Below, piece by piece: positions 23,707 to 33,393 of a stretch of 33,780 nt of DNA (position 1 is the first letter of the stretch; each line of letters begins with the position of its first letter). The position numbers and the translations under genes were made by a program. Below the pieces are notes generated by a model, which saw nothing but the letters and a program-made list of their open reading frames with translations, searched no databases and was not told where the DNA came from. Origin of the DNA: CAZOEL01 sp964578835 (GTDB lineage Bacteria; Desulfobacterota; Syntrophobacteria; Syntrophobacterales; Syntrophobacteraceae); NCBI GenBank assembly GCA_964578835.1, contig CAZOEL010000075.1, positions 1 through 33,780 on the forward strand. The letters are read 5' to 3'.

Positions 23707-26700
23707 CTACGGCTTGCTCCGTGTATCCTGCAGGATCGTCTTTATGGCTCTGCCGAGCGTAAGTCTTTCGAGCGGTTTTTGGATAAAACCCTGAATATTG
23801 TGCATGGAGATCGTGTTTTCATTGACCTCCTCGTTATAGCCGCTGCAAATGATGACCGGCATTCCAGGGCGGATGCGCCGCACTTCTTTAGCCAGCTCAA
23901 GGCCTGTCATATCCGGCATGGTGTAATCGGAGATGAGCAAATCGAAGCCGTAGGGCATTGATTGGAACGTGAATAAGGCCTCCCGGCTGCCTGTTCTGCT
24001 CGTTACGCTGTATCCGAGGTGTTGAATCAATTCTTGACCCAATTCGGCGAGCGTGCTTTCATCATCGACAAAAAGGATGCGTCCTTTTCCCGTGAGAACC
24101 TCCTGAGAGGTTTCTCCCGATACGAGTGAGTCGGGAATGATTTTTGGGAAGTAGAGTGAAAAAGTCGATCCCTCGCCCGGGGTGCTTTCAACCGTGATGG
24201 CGCCGTCGCAGCTTTTCATAATTCCATGTGCTACAGAAAGCCCCATTCCGGTTCCCTGGCCTATGGGCTTAGTGGTGAAAAATGGATTGAAAATTTGGCG
24301 CAGAACCTCTGCTGTCATACCATGTCCGGTATCGCTCACATGGAGTTTGAGGTATTCTCCGGGCCTTAGATCTTGGTGGGGAAGCCTATCCCCTTCGACA
24401 AAAGCAGCCTCGCTCAAACCTACTTCGAGAATCCCGCCGGAGCCGCGCATGGCGTGAGCGGCATTCGTGCAGAGATTCATGAGCACCTGATGAATTTCCG
24501 TGGGGTCGGCCATGATCATGCTCTGACGGAAGAGCGAGATAGTGTGTCTGATGTCGATAGTTGAAGGCAAAGTTGCCCGCAAGAGTTTGAGTACTTCTTT
24601 GACAATATGGGCAATTTCGATGGGCGCGTAAGCTTTTTCCTTCTGACGGCTGAAAGCGATGATCTGCCTCACGAGCTCTTTTGCCCTGTTTCCAGCTGTG
24701 AGGACATTGTTGAGATACTTTTTGAGATTGTCTTCCCCATCGGGCATTTTGAACAGGGCCATTTCGGTATATCCGAGAATAGCGCTCAGAATATTATTGA
24801 AGTCATGAGCAATGCCTCCAGCCAAAGTCCCAAGGGCTTCCATCTTCTGGGCCTGCCTCAATTGGGCTTCGACATGAGCGCGCTCTTGCTCCATTCTCTT
24901 GCGCTCCGTAATGTCACGATCGATGCCCCTGTAGCCCATCACCGCGCCATCGGGCGCTCTCACGGGCGCGCCGCAGCTTTCGAAGACAACCAGACTCCCA
25001 TCCCGCCGTCTGAAGGTGACTTCTGCGCCTTTGAACGACTGCTGGCTGGAGGAGATATTTTTGAAAAAGGGGATCAGCCGTGTTGTTTCTTCTTGAGGCA
25101 TGAGCTCGAAAGGCGTGCGGCCGATCACCTCCTCAGGCTCATATCCCAACATCTCGCGAACTCTCGGGCTCATGTAAGTATATCTCGTCCGGTCGTTTAC
25201 TTCCCAAACACAATCATAGACGCTCTCCACCACGGTTCGGTATCGCTCTTCGCTTTGGCGCAAAGCCTCTTCCATTCGCTTCCGTTCAACAACGTCCCAG
25301 GCTAGATCAGCCAATCGAGCGACAGCGGAGATTTCCCAATCCTTATAATCGACCGACTTGTTTCCGACGCCAAGAATAGCCACGATCAAACTGCCGCGCA
25401 CTATAGGGACGGTAAGCATTCGATTGATCGGAACATGGCCGTGCGGTAGACCCTCGAGATGTTTAAGGCTCACCAAGTCGTTATGGATGATGGGGCGATG
25501 CTCCCGTACGCAATCCACCCACACTCCCGCCTTGGACAAACTGTAATGGCGATTCAAATTATCGACGAAACAGAAGCGCTCTGTCGTGCTTCTAGACCAC
25601 ACCTGAAGATCGACTGTAGCCTGATCGGCCTTCAGGCAGTGGTAGAAAGCCACTGGACTGTCCGTGATTCTCTCCGCCTCGGCCAAAGTCTCCAGCAAGA
25701 GCTCCTCTATCGTGTGATCGACTGAGTATTGCAGCAGATGCAAGCGCGCCGACTGGATGTTCTCTTCTCGTTTTTGTTCAGTGATGTCCTGAAATGTGGC
25801 GTACACTTGATACGGAGCGCTTTCTCCGGTTCGAAATTGAGGAACGGCGTTGATCTTGATCCATCGGTACTCGTCTTGTTCGGAGTTATAAACTCCCATT
25901 ACCATGTTGAGAACGGCGCTCCCGGTACGGAGAGCAATCATGGACGGGTGCTCCTCACCCGGATAGCTCGTTCCATCTTCTCGTATCGCCCGCCAGAAAG
26001 GATGCATGCATGTTCGGTCTGTAATCTGCTCCAACGTCAACCCGAGAATCCTTAGCGCAGCGGGGTTGGCGTCAACAATGCGGCTGTCTCTTCCCTGGTA
26101 AAGAACCCCTTCAACCATAGTTTCAAAAAGGTTCCGGTGCTTCTCTTCGCTCTCCCTCAGAGCGGCTTCCGCCCGTTTTCGTTCGGAGATATCCCGAAGT
26201 ATTCCCTGAAGATACATACCGCTAGGGGTTTTGAGCATCTGCAGGCTAACCTCGACGGGAAAGCGAGAGCCGTCCTTTCTTTGATGCACTGTTTCGTAAA
26301 GAATGCTGGTCGTTGATTTGCACTGGGCAAGTTGTTCGTTGAGAAGGTCCCGTTCCTCGGGAGTGCGAAAGTCGCGCATATTCATGGCGAGAAGCTCTTC
26401 CCGGGAATAGCCGTAAGCGGTCGTAGCGCGCTCATTCGCCTCAAGAATACTGAGGTCCATGTCGGAGAGAATGATGATGTCATTGGCATATCGAGTGAGA
26501 TAGTCAAAATGCGTGACCAATGCCTGTCGCTCTATCTCCACGCGATACATCCGGCGATAGATGCGCGCTCTCTGGCGGTTCCAGATCATGCCGGTAGTGA
26601 GTCCACCGGCAAGCATGAGAAATACGAGAAGACCTGCAAGAGCAAAACTTTGTTCCTGCAGAGGGCGAAGAACTTCCTCCTTATCGGTTGTTGTTATGAG

Positions 26701-27558
26701 TATCCACTTGGTGTTTGGAATTGTGCGGGCGATTGCAAAAACGGGCTTTCCATTGGAATCAAGCCCTTCGATGAAATCCTGATCGCCCCGGAGAAGATTA
26801 TTGACAAACATCTTCCGGGCGTGGTCGTTTGAAGGGTGTCTTTCATCCGAAATATCTCTTCTGTTCAATTCATTGAGAACAGTAACATCATTACCCTCAG
26901 CTCGGACGATGAGAGTCTTCTCCGTAGTGCTGAGCATGGGCCAGGATTCAATAAGAGGGAACAAATAGTCTGTGGGGTCAATCTGTAAAAGGATGTAGCC
27001 GAGGAGAACAGACTTGGCGGCATCGGCGAAAATTGGGGCGATCAGGTCCATGTTCATGCATGGATCGGTCGATCCCGTCTGACGCAGATCCGATAAAAAC
27101 GGGCTGCCGGTTTTCCTCGCCTCTTCAATTTCCACAGTAGGAATTTCGAGCGGGATTTCCGGAACAGCAATATGAATCTGGCTATGAACATCAAGCAACA
27201 GTACGCTCAGGTAACCGTAATCCGACCTGAAGGCATGCATCCAGCGAACGATTTCGTCTCTGATTGCCGGGTCATCGGGATGCGAGAACAATCTTGATAC
27301 CGCAGGCGCTATGAGTCCATTTTCTGTAATGAGCCGCCCATCGCCAATGCGCTCCATTCGCCATCTTTCAATTTGAGCGGCTTTTAGCCTAGTAGCGAAG
27401 GCCAGTTGATTTCGGGTTTCGGAAATGCGGGCCTGCTGCTCTTCTTTTAGAAAGGAATAGCCCGCCAAGCCAATGCCCACAGCCAGAGCAAGAAAGATCA
27501 CCATCGGCCAGGATGTGTTCATGATCTCTTTTTTTGGGATATTTTTGATATCAGTCAT
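23707..27558 (-). CDS. Hybrid PAS/GAF sensor histidine kinase with C-terminal receiver (1283 aa)
   Basis: Two transmembrane helices (about 17-36 and 304-326) flank an extracytoplasmic sensor of about 265 residues that resembles a double-Cache/dCACHE ligand-binding domain. Then come PAS domains at about 350-465 and 470-600, GAF at 605-770, PAS at 775-895, a HisKA helix with His918 in GGIAHDFNNILSAI, and an ATPase domain (NLCTNAAHAM, DTGHGM, GTGMGLSVAHGI). The receiver at about 1155-1275 has VDDES, Asp1211 (LLISDYTMPD) and the Lys of IQKPLE. HDFNN kinases of this layout usually phosphorylate their own receiver before a further relay or target, none of which is visible here. I prefer the ATG at 27558; a TTG at 27594 would add 12 residues. 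It is convergent with fdhF, so proximity alone suggests, but does not show, a link to energy metabolism. Confidence 0.92.
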   Translation of the reverse strand: MTDIKNIPKKEIMNTSWPMVIFLALAVGIGLAGYSFLKEEQQARISETRNQLAFATRLKAAQIERWRMERIGDGRLITENGLIAPAVSRLFSHPDDPAIRDEIVRWMHAFRSDYGYLSVLLLDVHSQIHIAVPEIPLEIPTVEIEEARKTGSPFLSDLRQTGSTDPCMNMDLIAPIFADAAKSVLLGYILLQIDPTDYLFPLIESWPMLSTTEKTLIVRAEGNDVTVLNELNRRDISDERHPSNDHARKMFVNNLLRGDQDFIEGLDSNGKPVFAIARTIPNTKWILITTTDKEEVLRPLQEQSFALAGLLVFLMLAGGLTTGMIWNRQRARIYRRMYRVEIERQALVTHFDYLTRYANDIIILSDMDLSILEANERATTAYGYSREELLAMNMRDFRTPEERDLLNEQLAQCKSTTSILYETVHQRKDGSRFPVEVSLQMLKTPSGMYLQGILRDISERKRAEAALRESEEKHRNLFETMVEGVLYQGRDSRIVDANPAALRILGLTLEQITDRTCMHPFWRAIREDGTSYPGEEHPSMIALRTGSAVLNMVMGVYNSEQDEYRWIKINAVPQFRTGESAPYQVYATFQDITEQKREENIQSARLHLLQYSVDHTIEELLLETLAEAERITDSPVAFYHCLKADQATVDLQVWSRSTTERFCFVDNLNRHYSLSKAGVWVDCVREHRPIIHNDLVSLKHLEGLPHGHVPINRMLTVPIVRGSLIVAILGVGNKSVDYKDWEISAVARLADLAWDVVERKRMEEALRQSEERYRTVVESVYDCVWEVNDRTRYTYMSPRVREMLGYEPEEVIGRTPFELMPQEETTRLIPFFKNISSSQQSFKGAEVTFRRRDGSLVVFESCGAPVRAPDGAVMGYRGIDRDITERKRMEQERAHVEAQLRQAQKMEALGTLAGGIAHDFNNILSAILGYTEMALFKMPDGEDNLKKYLNNVLTAGNRAKELVRQIIAFSRQKEKAYAPIEIAHIVKEVLKLLRATLPSTIDIRHTISLFRQSMIMADPTEIHQVLMNLCTNAAHAMRGSGGILEVGLSEAAFVEGDRLPHQDLRPGEYLKLHVSDTGHGMTAEVLRQIFNPFFTTKPIGQGTGMGLSVAHGIMKSCDGAITVESTPGEGSTFSLYFPKIIPDSLVSGETSQEVLTGKGRILFVDDESTLAELGQELIQHLGYSVTSRTGSREALFTFQSMPYGFDLLISDYTMPDMTGLELAKEVRRIRPGMPVIICSGYNEEVNENTISMHNIQGFIQKPLERLTLGRAIKTILQDTRSKP

Positions 27559-28045
27559 TTTGTCTCGATAAGGCCTTGAAATCGTTGGATTCAATTAAGC
27601 ACCCACATCTCTGGTTGCGCAGCCTATCCTAGTTGCGGCAAGGATGGCGTAGTCCAAGACCAATGATGCAATCGCACTGGTATATGTTTCCTCATGCAAC
27701 AGCATAGGCCAGGTCAAATAGGCTGAATTTGGATTCTTGCTCCAGAAGGCGTCAATAATAGCGCAATTAAGGCAAAATGGAAGTGCAAGATAATCGCATT
27801 CACAAGCGGCGGCATAGCGCAGCGTTGGGATAGGGGCGACTTTTCTCCTGATATGTACGAAAAAACGCAATAACGCAAAAGTCACCTTTTCTTTAGACCA
27901 CGAAAAACACGAAAGGCACGAAATTTCATAAAGCGGAATGCCTCTCTTTCAATTGTTCATCATACTTTTCGTGTCTTTCGTGTTTTTCGTGGTTCGAAAG
28001 GGCTCAGCCGGGTGAGTTTTGCGCTATTGCGAAAAAATATAAGAA
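27559..28045. other. Intergenic region holding an inverted-repeat element
   Basis: No supportable gene. A 96-codon open frame on the minus strand (27595-27885) has no recognisable motifs, and its first codons lie inside the left arm of the repeat element. The right part is taken up by the nested inverted repeat at 27866-28031. No clear promoter was found for the hybrid kinase. Confidence 0.65.
27866..28031. repeat. Nested inverted-repeat element, MITE-like (166 bp)
   Basis: The outer arms 27866-27886 and 28011-28031 (CGCAATARCGCAAAA core) pair at 19 of 21 positions. The inner arms 27897-27923 and 27967-27993 (ACCACGAAAAACACGAAA...) pair at 26 of 27, around 43 bases of unpaired sequence. Six A residues flank each side and could be a target-site duplication or simple low complexity. 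ACCACGAAAAACACGAAAG-type hairpins are, as I recall, widespread intergenic repeats in bacterial genomes. Confidence 0.8.
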
Positions 28046-30943
28046 TCACATCGGCGTCTCCTGGCGGATCAGTAGACCGGCTGGGAGCGCTTCACCGAAG
28101 ATCCAGTCCTGCTCCTTGCCGATGAGCGAGGCTTCGGGATTCGTCAGGAGCTCTTTCATGCGAGTGCTGTGAGGCGCTTGGTCGAGCCATTCGGATAGCC
28201 GGTTTCTATCTTCAGGGGGAAGATCCCGTTCCCTGTCTCCCGTAAGTCTGGCCAACTGAACCATGGCATGCGCAAGAGCCTCGTTCGTGGGAGCCTTCAA
28301 CCCAAGAAGGATGTCGAGCCATGAAGCAACTTCACGACCGGGTATCACCAAATCAAGTGGTCCGTAGAACGGGACCCTGGCGCCTAAGCGGCTCAGAGCC
28401 CAAAGCTCCTGGGGTTTCGGCTTTCCTTTTTCCATTTTCTGCAAAAGGACAGTTCCAAGCTCGAGCTTTGTATTTATCGGCAAGCGCTCAAAATTGGCGA
28501 GCGCCATCCACATCTCGATCTCTTCCTGGGCGCTGAGGCTTTTCGTCTGTTTTTTGGCTTTCTTCTTTTTATCAAGAGCTGGTATGGATGAGGACACCTG
28601 CTGATATACATGCCATTGCTGGCCGGCCGTGAGCCCTCCCGCTACCCGCCGCCAGAATATCCACCATTCGGACCGCCCCTGAGCTTGTCGAGAATATTCA
28701 AGACCTTGAGGAAAGATCTTCCAGACTTCCTTCATGCGCCATTGATCGAGTGGATCCCCGAAGCCCGGACGCAGACAAAAACCGAGCAGATTCAGCCAGC
28801 GAGACTCATGCTGAGCAGTAATCGTCCGGCCTTGTCCGTGTTCAAGAAGAGTGTCCGCGAGCTTTCTTATGAGAGGCGTCGGCCATCTTTCTTTACCCAG
28901 CTCCAGTGTTGATGAGAGATCTTTGACAAGACGCTCGGGAGGCGCGGCAACCGAGCTTTTTGGCGCTTGGAAAACTGCCTGAATCTTTTCCTGCGCCCTT
29001 TGAATAAGGTCCGCGTCCAGGGTTTCACCGGCGCTGACGAGCGACTGCGCCTGAGGTTCCGCTTCCTGTCGCACATCGAATTGAAGCTGCCAGCGGTGAG
29101 GACTCTGCAGCGACTGACACCATAGCTCCAGGGTTCCAACTTCGGTTAGACGGACGGCAAGCTGGACCGGAAGCTTCTGTGCGGCGCTCTTCTTCCCGAA
29201 CCTGAGGACTGTGCGTATAGGCGGGAGCGCTGTGATTTCACTTTCATCGAGCGTGGAGACATCGCCCATGCGGTCGCCGAGGCGGGTGCTCGAGCTGAAA
29301 AGCTGGAAGGCTACGGGTTGATTTGTGAGCACTTCGAAGGCCGGCTGATCCAAGGGGGCTTCAAAGCCTTCTTCTGTGCCTCGCGGGACTAGACAGACGG
29401 CGGTGTAAGTTTTCCCCTCCGATTCATACTTGTCCAGCGATTTGTCCTCGGAAGCCGCCTCGACATAATAGGCTCGGGGGCTTCCGGCTCCGACCCGCAC
29501 TCCTTCTCCAAGCCTTACCATGCCATAGTAAGCCGCCCCAATCGCGACGGCCAATTCGGGGTGAGGGTTCTCCAGTTCGACTGGAGACCAGTTCTCTCCC
29601 GCTTCTCCTGCGAACCAATTCTTCACCACGGAGAGAATGCGCTGCCTCAGCGCGATGGGGGTAAGGGCTCCACCGTTGAAAAGAAGAAAGTCCGGATAGA
29701 GCTTCTCCCGCCCGGTCTCCTGACGAAGAAGCTTTGTGAATCTTTGCCAGAAGGCGGCCAAATGCTTGGTTACAGCCGGGTCGTGAACATAGGGCAAACC
29801 CCATTCGGTGAGACCGGTTCGACGGCCTCCACTGGGCGCCTCATCGATGGAGGTGAATGGAAAAAAGCCTTCGAGGATCAATTCCTCAACCCGGCTTTTC
29901 GTAAGGGTTCCTTTGATCGTGTCAGCAATGAGCTTCCGTCCGGTTCCGACCATTGTGATATCGAAGGAGGCAGGAGGATTTGCTTCTCCGGAAGGCGATT
30001 CGCCGCCGAGAAGCGTTTCCTTGGCCTGTCTGCACTGGTGCCAGAGCTGTCGCCATCGTTTGGAATCGAGCTGGCCGGGTTTCCCGAAAAGCTCTATCTC
30101 CAGGTTGCGAGCCAGAGATAGATCCATATTGTCGCCGCCCAACATGAGGTGCTCGCCCACTGCAAGACGGTCGAAGCGCAGCCCCTTTTCGCCTTCTCGG
30201 ACTGCGACAATGGTGAAATCCGTCGTTCCGCCTCCAACATCGCAGACCAAAATCAACTGTCCGGGACGCATCCTTTCCCGCCAATGCGCCTCGTTTCTGG
30301 ACAGCCAGGCGTAGAAGGCGGCAAGGGGCTCCTCAACTAGAACGACTCGAGGGAGACCGGCCTGACGGGCAGCGGCTACTGTGAGCTCCCGAGCGACTTC
30401 GTCAAAGGAAGCCGGAACTGTCAGGATTATCAACTGCTCCTCCAGGCGGTATCCTTCGCGACCATGAGCCATCGCATGGTTCCAGGCTTCTTTCATGTGC
30501 TGAAGATAGCGAGAGGCGGCGTCAACCGGAGAGACCTTGTTCACGTCCGTTCCAGCCCCCCATGGCAGAATGGCGGCTGTTCGATCCACTCCGCCGTGGC
30601 ATAACCAAGATTTGGCGGAAGAAATGAGCCGACCTGGAACAAGTGATCCCTGCTCCCTCGCGAATTCGCCAACGGCATAGCTCCTCTCGGAGTCCCACGG
30701 CAGAGCGGTGCTTCCAACCGGAAGCTCGTACGGACCGGGTACGTACAAGAACGAGGGCAGGACGGATCTGCGCGCCACTTCACCGATTGCGGTCAATTGC
30801 GCAATATCGAGAAAGGCGATGCGCCTTCGCTCCAACTCGTCCCTTGTCCTGTCGACATAAGCGAGGGCGGAGTTGGTTGTGCCAAGGTCGATTCCGACTA
30901 TGCAGCGATAGGATTCTTCTTCAAAATCGAAAGGTATTTCCAT
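28046..30943 (-). CDS. Hsp70-family ATPase with long C-terminal extension, DUF3731-type (965 aa)
   Basis: The N-terminal half is an Hsp70/actin-fold ATPase: phosphate-1 loop GIDLGTTNSALAYVD (about residue 18), phosphate-2 loop LVCDVGGGTTDFTIV, and the adenosine-side motif LFNGGALTPIALRQRI. A short beta-rich segment (about 545-640) stands where the DnaK substrate domain would be, but the remaining 300 or so residues (WPTPLIRKLADTLLE, GRSEWWIFWRRVAGGL, LWALSRLGARVPFYGP) are a helical domain that I assign to DUF3731, known from this Hsp70 subfamily. It is not DnaK, nor is the client known. No ribosome site is obvious before the ATG. A related shorter Hsp70 lies upstream on the same strand, separated by hicBA. 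Confidence 0.88.
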   Translation of the reverse strand: MEIPFDFEEESYRCIVGIDLGTTNSALAYVDRTRDELERRRIAFLDIAQLTAIGEVARRSVLPSFLYVPGPYELPVGSTALPWDSERSYAVGEFAREQGSLVPGRLISSAKSWLCHGGVDRTAAILPWGAGTDVNKVSPVDAASRYLQHMKEAWNHAMAHGREGYRLEEQLIILTVPASFDEVARELTVAAARQAGLPRVVLVEEPLAAFYAWLSRNEAHWRERMRPGQLILVCDVGGGTTDFTIVAVREGEKGLRFDRLAVGEHLMLGGDNMDLSLARNLEIELFGKPGQLDSKRWRQLWHQCRQAKETLLGGESPSGEANPPASFDITMVGTGRKLIADTIKGTLTKSRVEELILEGFFPFTSIDEAPSGGRRTGLTEWGLPYVHDPAVTKHLAAFWQRFTKLLRQETGREKLYPDFLLFNGGALTPIALRQRILSVVKNWFAGEAGENWSPVELENPHPELAVAIGAAYYGMVRLGEGVRVGAGSPRAYYVEAASEDKSLDKYESEGKTYTAVCLVPRGTEEGFEAPLDQPAFEVLTNQPVAFQLFSSSTRLGDRMGDVSTLDESEITALPPIRTVLRFGKKSAAQKLPVQLAVRLTEVGTLELWCQSLQSPHRWQLQFDVRQEAEPQAQSLVSAGETLDADLIQRAQEKIQAVFQAPKSSVAAPPERLVKDLSSTLELGKERWPTPLIRKLADTLLEHGQGRTITAQHESRWLNLLGFCLRPGFGDPLDQWRMKEVWKIFPQGLEYSRQAQGRSEWWIFWRRVAGGLTAGQQWHVYQQVSSSIPALDKKKKAKKQTKSLSAQEEIEMWMALANFERLPINTKLELGTVLLQKMEKGKPKPQELWALSRLGARVPFYGPLDLVIPGREVASWLDILLGLKAPTNEALAHAMVQLARLTGDRERDLPPEDRNRLSEWLDQAPHSTRMKELLTNPEASLIGKEQDWIFGEALPAGLLIRQETPM

Positions 30944-30994
30944 CGTTTGTCATTTGTGAATAGATAATGGGCGTTGGATGTTAGAGCGTTGGGA

Positions 30995-31213
30995 TTAAAG
31001 GTTCTCCCACTCTTCCTTGTTGATTCCTGCTTGGCGAAGAATTCTTTTCAGAAGCTCTTTGCCTATGTCCGTTTGGTGAGGATTGGGAACTCGGATGGTT
31101 ACCTCGCCTCGGAACATGAACTGATGCTTACCCCCGGAATATGGTCCCATACATCCACATTGCTTAAGGTATCGGATCAGGTCCTTTCTTTTTACAGGCC
31201 CTAAAATAGGCAT
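30995..31213 (-). CDS. hicA: HicA-family mRNA interferase toxin (72 aa)
   Basis: A small dsRBD-fold toxin that cleaves mRNA during translation. MPILGPVKRKDLIRYLKQCGC is the typical N-terminal helix, and GGKHQFMFRG carries the catalytic histidine; IRVPNPHQTDIGKELLKRILRQAGI is the family C-terminus. Length is normal. The ATG at 31213 shares one base with the hicB stop (TGATG), so its translation depends on hicB; a TTG just before could add one residue. The intact histidine suggests an active toxin. Confidence 0.92.
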   Translation of the reverse strand: MPILGPVKRKDLIRYLKQCGCMGPYSGGKHQFMFRGEVTIRVPNPHQTDIGKELLKRILRQAGINKEEWENL

Positions 31214-31455
31214 CAAGCGACTTCCCTAATGATGAGCTCTATTCCATCTATCGCGGGCAGAGCGAGATTCCTGTAAACCCGGAATAAAACCCATTCTTCA
31301 AGGACTTCGCGTAGCTCCTCACGGCATTCCTCAAGGGAGCCGGAATTTGCGTAAACACCGTTGCATAATGGTATCTCCCCGTAAAAGCTGCCGTCATCAG
31401 GCAGAATTTGGTATTTAGCATGACGGAGCGCCGCCTGGATGTATTCAAGCAACAT
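31213..31455 (-). CDS. hicB: HicB-family antitoxin (80 aa)
   Basis: The antitoxin of the pair, transcribed first. YQILPDDGSFYGEIPLCNGVYANSGSLEECREELREVLEEWVLFRVYRNLALPAIDG is the characteristic degenerate RNase-H-like HicB fold. There is no added HTH or ribbon-helix-helix DNA-binding domain, so self-regulation may be weak or need another protein. GGAGAAGGAGG stands just before the ATG, a much stronger ribosome site than that of hicA, which fits excess antitoxin. The pair lies between two Hsp70 genes. Confidence 0.92.
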   Translation of the reverse strand: MLLEYIQAALRHAKYQILPDDGSFYGEIPLCNGVYANSGSLEECREELREVLEEWVLFRVYRNLALPAIDGIELIIREVA

Positions 31456-31530
31456 TAGAATCCTCCTTCTCCTGGACTATCTTCTGCAACCGAACGCCAG
31501 ATTAGCCTCATAATACCCCCACAACCTATA

Positions 31531-33336
31531 TCAATCGCTTTCGCGCTCTCGAAGATTGAATTCGAGCTTCCAGCGCCGGTCGTCGTCTCTTGAAACGCAC
31601 CAGAGCTCCAGTGTTCCGACTTCAGTCGCCTTGCTTTCCAGCCAGACTGGTATGACTTTTCCGCCTTCTTCCGCATCCGTCGCCGAAAGCTCCGTCTCCA
31701 TAGTGGCTACTTCTTCGATTTCGCCGCTCCAGTCTTCGACTATTTCGCCTATTTCATCCTTCTTTCTGGTAGTCGAGGCGAGCAGATGGAAAACAGCGGG
31801 CTCGCCGACTACAAGACCGAATTCCCTCTGACGAATCTCGGCTTCGGAGCCTTCTTCCATTCCGAAGGGAACGACGCAAAGGGCCTTCATCGGAGTCGGT
31901 ATGCCGGGGACGGCGGGCATGGCGCTCTCGATTCCTATGTAGTAGGGTCTGGGGATGCCGCCGCGAATGCGAATGCCTCGTCCTCGACGCGCAAGTCCAT
32001 AGTAGGCGGCTCCACGAGCGACGGAAAGGTCCAGGTCGCTTGAATAGAGCTCTCTGATCTCTTTTTCCTCATCCCACCGATTCAGGACGTTGAGTATTCT
32101 GCTACGGATGAGATCTGCTTTCATGACGCCGCCGTTGAAGAGGACGGCCCCGGGGGAGGCCGATCCGTTCTGAGTCTGACGTCCGAGGAAACGGGCGAGA
32201 TGACGTGTTACGGCCGGATCTGCTTCGTAGGGAAGCCCCATCTCGCGCATGCCGACCTTGGGCCGTTCTTTGGGGTATTCGTTCTTTTCGACTTCGGGAA
32301 AGAAGCCGTTCAAAAGAACGTTTTCCACATCGACTCGGGATAGCTCGGTTCGGATTGTGCCGCCAATCAACGATGAGCCGCGTCCCAGGATGACGACCGG
32401 CTCGCTTTCCAGGTCCGGGTCGGCGAACATGCGCTCCTTGGCTACGCGGCAGCTGTGCCACAAGGCCCTGAACTGCCATTTATCGAGCTTGACGCCTTTT
32501 TGCGCCAACTTGGCTTGGACGGAGTAGGCCAAGGTCAAATCCATATTGTCGCCGCCCAGAAGGATGTGATCGCCGACGGCAATGCGTCGCAGAGCGAGGT
32601 CCCCGTTTTCCTCTGTGACTTGAATGAGGCTGAAGTCGGTGGTCCCGCCGCCCAAATCGCATACCAGGATGGATTCTCCAACCTTTACCGACTTGCGCCA
32701 TCTTTCCAGACCGGCTTCGATCCATGCGTAAAAAGCGGCCTGCGGCTCCTCGAGCAAAGTAATATTGTCCAGTCCAGCCGAATAAGCCGCCTTGACGGTC
32801 AACTCCCTGGCGACGGCGTCGAAGGAGGCGGGCACGGTAAGATAGATGTCCTGAAGATCGAACCTTGCCTCGGGATCGTCTTCTGCCATTTCGTTGTTCC
32901 ATGCGTCTCGAAGATGCTCAATAAAGCGAGCTGATGCTTCGACCGGCGAGACTCTCTCGGCGTCCTCCGGGCTATCCCAGGGCAGGATGGGGCTTGTGCG
33001 GTCCACACCGGCATAGCTGAGCCAGGATTTGGAAGAAAAAACCAACCTGTTGGGAATCTCCGAGCCTCGTTTTCTGGCGAATTCGCCTACCACGAAATCG
33101 GCATCATCTTTCCATGGCAATGTCAAACTATCCGGCGGAACATCATGGGGACCCGGAAGAAATAGGAACGAGGGCAACAGCGGCTGGGCTCTAACCTCTC
33201 CCGGGCTTATCACCTGGGGAATGGAAAAAATGTTTATTGTCGGTTCGCTCTCGTCGCTGACTCCCGATTCCGTATAGGCAAGGACACAGTGAGTCGTACC
33301 CAAGTCGATTCCAATGATATATTTAGGGCTTGCCAA
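31531..33336 (-). CDS. Hsp70-family ATPase without a full substrate-binding domain (601 aa)
   Basis: A close relative of the 965-residue protein's N-terminal part. Motifs: IIGIDLGTTHCVLAYT, ILVCDLGGGTTDFSLIQV, and LFNGGVMKADLIRSRI for adenosine contact. Both proteins share SSKSWL...GVDRT..ILPW, LTVPASFDAVARELTVKAA and GDHILLGGDNMDL. After the ATPase, about 130 residues form a beta-rich domain (EVGTLELWCVSRDDDRRWKLEFNLRE); the long DUF3731-type tail is missing. The start is a TTG supported by GAGGAGAGG a few bases upstream. A DUF2760 gene lies 57 bases upstream on the same strand, so the two are probably co-transcribed. Role unknown; a chaperone or assembly ATPase is the family expectation. 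Confidence 0.9.
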   Translation of the reverse strand: MASPKYIIGIDLGTTHCVLAYTESGVSDESEPTINIFSIPQVISPGEVRAQPLLPSFLFLPGPHDVPPDSLTLPWKDDADFVVGEFARKRGSEIPNRLVFSSKSWLSYAGVDRTSPILPWDSPEDAERVSPVEASARFIEHLRDAWNNEMAEDDPEARFDLQDIYLTVPASFDAVARELTVKAAYSAGLDNITLLEEPQAAFYAWIEAGLERWRKSVKVGESILVCDLGGGTTDFSLIQVTEENGDLALRRIAVGDHILLGGDNMDLTLAYSVQAKLAQKGVKLDKWQFRALWHSCRVAKERMFADPDLESEPVVILGRGSSLIGGTIRTELSRVDVENVLLNGFFPEVEKNEYPKERPKVGMREMGLPYEADPAVTRHLARFLGRQTQNGSASPGAVLFNGGVMKADLIRSRILNVLNRWDEEKEIRELYSSDLDLSVARGAAYYGLARRGRGIRIRGGIPRPYYIGIESAMPAVPGIPTPMKALCVVPFGMEEGSEAEIRQREFGLVVGEPAVFHLLASTTRKKDEIGEIVEDWSGEIEEVATMETELSATDAEEGGKVIPVWLESKATEVGTLELWCVSRDDDRRWKLEFNLRERESD

Positions 33337-33393
33337 TATACCTCTCCTCTTCGATCTGTTTTGTTGCCTTTCCTTCGCGCTTTGCCAGCCTCG

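Noticed and set aside
27595..27885. 96-codon minus-strand open frame
   Set aside because: No recognisable motif, and its start lies inside an inverted-repeat arm.
27860..28037. A6 tracts as a proven target-site duplication
   Set aside because: A homopolymer of six bases on each side is too simple to separate from chance.
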